Origin: Acidimicrobiales bacterium
GTDB taxonomy: Bacteria; Actinomycetota; Acidimicrobiia; Acidimicrobiales; Palsa-688
Assembly: GCA_019241495.1 (NCBI GenBank)
Contig: JAFAWZ010000329.1
Coordinates: forward strand, 1 to 9,621
Length of the DNA stretch: 9,621 nt
Direction of reading: 5' to 3'
Shown: positions 6,221-9,621 of the stretch, one piece after another
Position numbering within the stretch: the first letter of the stretch is position 1
Layout of the letters: each line of letters begins with the position of its first letter
Made by a program: the position numbers and the translations under genes
Notes under the pieces: generated by a model
The model's input: only the letters and a program-made list of their open reading frames with translations
Databases searched by the model: none
Told to the model about the DNA's origin: nothing

Positions 6221-6355
6221 CTCAGATGCTGTCGCAAAACCCGCGGGAGGGAGAAGGGCGGCGGCTCGTCCTCGACCGACTCGTCTCTTCGCTCGCGTCC
6301 ACGGTACGGGATGAGCCGCCGCCTTCTCCCACCCGCGACAGCATCTCAGATGCTG
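6221..6355. repeat. Palindromic element with flanking 11-bp direct repeats at the treY-treZ junction
   Basis: The left arm (6224-6267) and right arm (6313-6346) are reverse complements of each other over 34 paired positions. The left arm has 9 extra bases (6236-6244 region), one extra G and one mismatch; the stem can extend by about four more positions to 6271/6309. The 11-mer CTCAGATGCTG occurs directly repeated at 6221-6231 and 6345-6355, the second copy covering the end of treY. On the message it would fold into a long hairpin with a loop of roughly 37-45 nt between treY and treZ. Best reading: a small MITE/REP-like insertion that duplicated its target. Alternatives are an mRNA-processing or attenuation hairpin. 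No T-run follows it, so it is not a standard terminator. I see no second copy in the window. Confidence 0.75.
6339..6355. repeat. Inner palindrome at the treY stop codon
   Basis: CAGCATCT (6339-6346) and AGATGCTG (6348-6355) are perfect 8-bp reverse complements around one base; the treY stop codon lies at its centre. It arises where the right arm of the palindromic element meets the second copy of the direct repeat. Confidence 0.7.
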
Positions 6356-9033
6356 CTCTCGAGCACCGCGAGGGGACCGTGGCCTAGTAAAACACTGACC
6401 GGCACGGCGCTGTCACCGGGCCAGTCCCCGCCGGCTGCCGGTCCTTCGGGACCGACCAGGGGATGCCAGCGTCCGGGCGGCAGCTCGACCCGGGTGTCGC
6501 CCCAATTGCCGGCCAGGCGGCGCAGGTGCCGGCCGGCCAGCACGAGAACCGATCCTCGACTGAACGCTATGAGCTGCGGGGCCGCCCCGCCGCTCACAGG
6601 AAGCTCGAGGTAGACACCGTTGGAGTACATCTGGGGGTGGCGCCGGCGGTGGTCGAGGAGCCGACCGGTGAGCCATACCTTGGCCGGGTCCGCTGGCCCG
6701 TGGCGCGAGAGGGCATCGCCTTCCCAAGCCTGGCCGGCTTGCAACTCGGATTCGAGGCGCGAGAAGTCGACGAGCCGCCGGTTGTCCGGGTCGACCAGGC
6801 TGTGATCCCACGTTTCGGTGCCCTGATAGACGTCGGGTATGCCGGGGCAGGTCAACAGCAGCGTGGTCTGGACGAGGGACGTGGCCCGTCCCATTTCGAC
6901 GATCTGCTGGTCGTGCAAGAACCCCTCCAGCCTGGAGACGAAGACCTCGTCGTCGAGCACGTCGGAGACGAACTTGCGCAGGCTGTAGTCGTAGTCTGCG
7001 TCAGGATCGGTCCACGACGTGTACACCTTCGCCTCCTTGGCTGCCTTCTCCATGTAGCCGAGCAGCCGGTCTCTGGAGATGGGCCACGCCCCGACCAGGG
7101 TCTGGAACAACAAGTAGCGGATGTTGTAGTCGGGCCCCGCAGATGACGCGTGGCCGTCGGTCATGGTCATCCACGAGGTCGCCTCGGCTTCCCATTCGGC
7201 GGCGATCTCACTCAGCAAGCTGATACGAGCCCGCACGTCCGGGCTGCGCTTGGTGTCGTGGGTGGCCAACGCCAGCATGCTCTCCGGCGCCCGCTGTGCC
7301 GATTCGGCGGTGGCGGCGTGGAAGTCGGCCAGCGGTGTGCCGAACACTCCGGGGTCGCCCCCCACCTCGTTCAAAGACACCAGCCGGTTGTACCGGTAGA
7401 ACGCGGTGTCCTCGACCCCCTTGGCCATGACCGGGGCGCTTACTTGGGGCAGCGTCTGAGCGAACTCGGCCTCGGCCTGCCCCGGCCAATCGAGAAGAAC
7501 CAGTTCCCCGATGAATTCGAGCAGCTCGGGGTCCGTCTCGGGAGCCGCCTCCCGGGCGTCCTGGATGGCGGCCCGCACATGATCGACGTCTTCTTCTCGG
7601 CGGGCCCGGTCCGGTTGTACGTATGTTCGGTAGAGGGGGAACGAAGCAAGCACGGCTCGAAGCGCCTCGTGGACCTCGCGGCGGGTCCGGTCCCGCTGGC
7701 GGCGGTGGTTCTCGCAGATTCCCTGCAAGAGACGGGCCAGCCGGTCCATCTCCGGTGCCAGCTCCTCGGTCATGATTTGCAGTTTCGCCTTGCGCGCCAC
7801 CTCGCTGTACAGCGCCGATTCTCCGGTGAGGTTGGCATAGCACTTGCTGACCAGCTCCTCGCCGGTCTGGTCTACGAGCACGTTGGCCACTCGAGCGATG
7901 AAGTCGTACCCGGTGGTGCCTTGCACCGGCCATTCCTCGCGCAGATGCTCGCCTGGATGAAGGATCTTCTCCACCGCTACGTAGCTGGCTGGGACGAGCC
8001 GGCGCAGGCGTTGCAGGTATCCCTCCGGGTCCCGGAGGCCGTCGACGTGGTCGACCCGCAGACCGGACACCTTTCCCTCCCGCACCAGTCGGGCGACCAG
8101 CTCGTGGGTGTCGGCGAAAACCTGCTCTTCCTCGGCCCGTAGGCCTACGAGGGTCTCGATGTTGAAGAACCGGCGGTAGTCGAGCTCTTCCCGACCGACC
8201 CGCCAGTAGGCCAGCCGGTAGTTCTGGCGGCGGAGAAGTCGATCCAGCTCGTCGGGATCCTGATTGATCCGCTCCAGCTCCTGGTCTATAGCGGAGGCCA
8301 CCTTCGGCTCGCTGTCGCAGAGTGTGGCGAGGCTGTCACGCAGCTGCTCTTTGTCCTGGTGGCGAATCATCACCGCGACCGCGTCAGTGATCCGGGCGTG
8401 GGGCAGGGCGCCGAAGGCCTCCGCCACAACCCTCAACGGTGCCGACTCGACCATCTCGGCCGCCCGGGCCAAGAAGTCGTCCTGGGACCGGGGTGACAGG
8501 GGCAGCTCGTGGTCGCCGTAGACGGTCAGGAACGAGCCGCCGTCTCGTCTCACCTTCACCTCCCGGCGTTCCAACGCCCGGCCGTACCGGTCGGCAAGGA
8601 CCGGTACCAGCACGGCCGGCTCGGGCATCTGCCAATCGATGTCGAAGTAGGACGCGTACGGGCTGGCCGGTCCGTTCTCCAACACGTCCCACCACCAGCG
8701 GTTGGCCTGTCCGTCGATGGCCATATGGTTCGGGACGATGTCCACGGTGAGGCCGAGCGCCCGACCCCGGGCCACCTCCGCCAGATGATCCAAGCCCGTC
8801 GGGCCGCCCAGCTCAGCAGACAGCCGGGAATGGTCGACTACGTCGTAGCCGTGCGTGCTGCCCGCTGCGGCCTGCAGGATGGGCGACAGGTACAGATCGC
8901 TTATGCCGAGCGTGTCCAGGTACGGGACGATCGTTGCGGCCTGCTCGAAGCCGAACTCGCCCCGTAGCTGGAGCCGGTAGGTGGCCCGGCGGGGGGCGCC
9001 ATCGGTTAGAAGCGGGAAGGCCGCGCTTCGCAC
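6346..9033 (-). CDS. treY: Maltooligosyltrehalose synthase (TreY)
   Basis: GH13-family intramolecular transglucosylase (EC 5.4.99.15) that turns the terminal alpha-1,4 link of maltodextrins into alpha,alpha-1,1, giving maltooligosyltrehalose for TreZ. From the GTG at 9033 it has 895 residues, at the long end of the family. Motifs in order: ATYRLQL and LYLSPILQAAAGSTHGYDV near the N-terminus, DIVPNHMA (98-105), YRRFFNIETLVGLR, GLRVDHVDGLRDP (nucleophile D328), VAVEKIL (acid/base E355), GTTGYDF, VMAKGVEDTAFYRY, ALATHDTKRSPDVRARI (D593), CPGIPDVYQGTE and DPDNRRLVDF. An in-frame TTG at 9072 would add 13 residues; the GTG at 9033 is preferred because GAAGAGG lies about 5 nt upstream and the ATYRLQL strand sits at the usual distance. 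First gene of a leftward treY-treZ unit; no treX/glgX is in the window. Confidence 0.96.
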   Translation of the reverse strand: MRSAAFPLLTDGAPRRATYRLQLRGEFGFEQAATIVPYLDTLGISDLYLSPILQAAAGSTHGYDVVDHSRLSAELGGPTGLDHLAEVARGRALGLTVDIVPNHMAIDGQANRWWWDVLENGPASPYASYFDIDWQMPEPAVLVPVLADRYGRALERREVKVRRDGGSFLTVYGDHELPLSPRSQDDFLARAAEMVESAPLRVVAEAFGALPHARITDAVAVMIRHQDKEQLRDSLATLCDSEPKVASAIDQELERINQDPDELDRLLRRQNYRLAYWRVGREELDYRRFFNIETLVGLRAEEEQVFADTHELVARLVREGKVSGLRVDHVDGLRDPEGYLQRLRRLVPASYVAVEKILHPGEHLREEWPVQGTTGYDFIARVANVLVDQTGEELVSKCYANLTGESALYSEVARKAKLQIMTEELAPEMDRLARLLQGICENHRRQRDRTRREVHEALRAVLASFPLYRTYVQPDRARREEDVDHVRAAIQDAREAAPETDPELLEFIGELVLLDWPGQAEAEFAQTLPQVSAPVMAKGVEDTAFYRYNRLVSLNEVGGDPGVFGTPLADFHAATAESAQRAPESMLALATHDTKRSPDVRARISLLSEIAAEWEAEATSWMTMTDGHASSAGPDYNIRYLLFQTLVGAWPISRDRLLGYMEKAAKEAKVYTSWTDPDADYDYSLRKFVSDVLDDEVFVSRLEGFLHDQQIVEMGRATSLVQTTLLLTCPGIPDVYQGTETWDHSLVDPDNRRLVDFSRLESELQAGQAWEGDALSRHGPADPAKVWLTGRLLDHRRRHPQMYSNGVYLELPVSGGAAPQLIAFSRGSVLVLAGRHLRRLAGNWGDTRVELPPGRWHPLVGPEGPAAGGDWPGDSAVPVSVLLGHGPLAVLESSI

Positions 9034-9089
9034 GCTGACCTCTTCACCTGATCGATCATCGCGGCCAACCAAAGGTGCTCGATTCCACG

Positions 9090-9116
9090 TCTATACCCAC
9101 AGTCGCCAGAGGGCAA
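9090..9116 (-). promoter_or_regulatory. Candidate treY promoter
   Basis: Read on the minus strand, TTGCCC (9111-9116) and TATAGA (9090-9095) form -35 and -10 candidates. The spacer is 15 bp, shorter than the ideal 17. The start would fall near 9083, about 50 nt before the GTG at 9033. Confidence 0.4.
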
Positions 9117-9185
9117 CTCACTGGGCGGGTGCGTTCAGGCGGCCGGCCCCGCTTCTGAGTCGGGGATCCGCGACCGACCTCCGTA

Positions 9186-9256
9186 AGGCTCGGCAAAAGA
9201 GCCAGGACGCAGAGCGGCTCTCGTTGGATCCCGCTATCGTCGGCCGCGTGGGTCCA
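9186..9256 (+). promoter_or_regulatory. Structured leader of the CheB-like gene
   Basis: GGCTC (9186-9190) and GAGCC (9199-9203) form a short hairpin, followed by GGACGCAGAGC, one base off the conserved GGACGCAAAGC segment of class I cyclic-di-GMP riboswitches. A second stem pairs TGGATCC (9225-9231) with GGGTCCA (9250-9256), one pair being G-U, with CGC/GCG inside it; it encloses the GTG start at 9248. The other conserved parts of a cyclic-di-GMP aptamer are not clear, so this is a structured-leader candidate, not a riboswitch call. Confidence 0.3.
9235..9240 (+). promoter_or_regulatory. -10 hexamer of the CheB-like gene
   Basis: TATCGT ends 7 nt before the GTG at 9248, the leaderless spacing also seen before the antitoxin and microprotein genes. 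No clear -35. If this promoter is used, the upstream hairpins would not be on the main message. Confidence 0.35.
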
Positions 9257-9621
9257 GAAGTAGGTGAACAGCCGAACGCGGTGATCGCAGTCGCTGCATC
9301 AGCCGGCGGCGTAGAGGCTCTTCAGGACTTCGTCGCCCAGCTCTCTCGTGACATCGAGGCAGCGGTGCTGGTCGTCCTCCATGTCCCGCCGGCAGGTCCG
9401 AGCGTGCTACCGGGGATCCTTGGGCGAGCTGGCCCCTTACCCGCCCGCCACGCCAAAGACGGCGAGCGGCTGGAACCAGGGGTGATCCTGGTGGCCCCTC
9501 CCGACCGTCACCTCACCGTCGAGGACGGCCAGGTGAGGGTACTCCCTGGCCCACGCGAGAATGGGCACCGGCCCTCCGCTGACACGCTGCTGCGCAGCGC
9601 GGCGGAGCAATACGGCCAACA
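9248..9621 (+). CDS. CheB-type protein-glutamate methylesterase, 3' end cut by window
   Basis: Partial gene of 124 codons, open to the right edge. The protein starts VGPEVGEQPNAVIAVAASAG and continues GVEALQDFVAQL, LVVLHVPPAGPSVLPGILGRAGPL, LEPGVILVAPPDRHLTVEDG and RPSADTLLRSAAEQYG, which is the CheB catalytic domain in order. S18 of AASAGG and H45 of VLHVPP match the catalytic Ser and His with normal spacing; the Asp of the triad should lie beyond the window. CheB hydrolyses methylglutamates on chemoreceptors. There is no N-terminal receiver domain, because the catalytic strand begins within a dozen residues of the start, so it is an orphan CheB-domain protein or the head of a CheB-CheR fusion kinase. 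The start is GTG at 9248, with GTG at 9281 as alternative. Divergent from treY. Confidence 0.85.
   Translation, partial: MGPEVGEQPNAVIAVAASAGGVEALQDFVAQLSRDIEAAVLVVLHVPPAGPSVLPGILGRAGPLPARHAKDGERLEPGVILVAPPDRHLTVEDGQVRVLPGPRENGHRPSADTLLRSAAEQYGQ

Noticed and set aside
7150..8142. 330-codon plus-strand open frame inside treY
   Set aside because: Antisense to the catalytic core of TreY; no recognisable domain and typical of GC-rich codon shadows.
9141..9175. Hairpin CCCCG...CGGGG between treY and the CheB-like gene as a terminator
   Set aside because: Five pairs only, no T-run, and it lies between two divergent starts where no terminator is needed.
9437..9619. 60-codon minus-strand open frame at the right edge
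   Set aside because: Antisense to the CheB catalytic domain, whose motifs and spacing are convincing.

Overview
The window is GC-rich, with codon use dominated by G/C in third positions and frequent GTG/TTG starts. Its gene content (an HAMP-type sensor kinase, treY-treZ, DUF2231, a PIN/AbrB pair and a YdeI-like protein) fits a chromosomal segment of an actinomycete. Three genes start 6-7 nt after a TANNNT hexamer, as expected for leaderless transcripts, which are common in that phylum. A member of Acidimicrobiia or a related lineage is a guess, not something the sequence proves.

Layout. Positions 90-1349 (+) encode a two-component sensor histidine kinase; its response regulator is probably just upstream of the window. 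Positions 1509-2773 form a small accessory island of two back-to-back two-gene cassettes. The leftward cassette (about 1939 to 1509) encodes an unrecognised small protein and a helix-turn-helix protein that overlap by ATGA. The rightward cassette (2106-2773) encodes an AbrB/MazE-like antitoxin candidate and a degenerate PIN-like toxin candidate. Each cassette has a strong inverted repeat at its 5' end. A YdeI/OmpD-associated-family gene (3427-2816, -) converges on the toxin gene. A 24-residue membrane microprotein lies at 3523-3597 (+).

The left-pointing block from 9033 to 3775 is the metabolic core: treY (maltooligosyltrehalose synthase), treZ (maltooligosyltrehalose trehalohydrolase) and a four-helix DUF2231 membrane protein. 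TreY converts the reducing end of a maltodextrin or glycogen-derived chain into a trehalosyl unit and TreZ releases free trehalose, so the pair turns storage glucan into a compatible solute. No debranching enzyme (treX/glgX) is in the window. The treY-treZ junction carries a 34-44 nt imperfect inverted repeat flanked by an 11-bp direct repeat, which looks like a small palindromic insertion splitting a once tighter operon. Divergent from treY, the 5' part of a stand-alone CheB-type methylesterase gene runs off the right edge; its leader can form hairpins, one of them covering the start codon.

The points most worth a second look are the palindromic insertion at 6221-6355, the two promoter-proximal inverted repeats of the small-gene island, and the structured leader of the CheB-like gene. 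I see no CRISPR array, rRNA, complete tRNA, transposase or integrase gene. No gap between genes exceeds about 180 bases.
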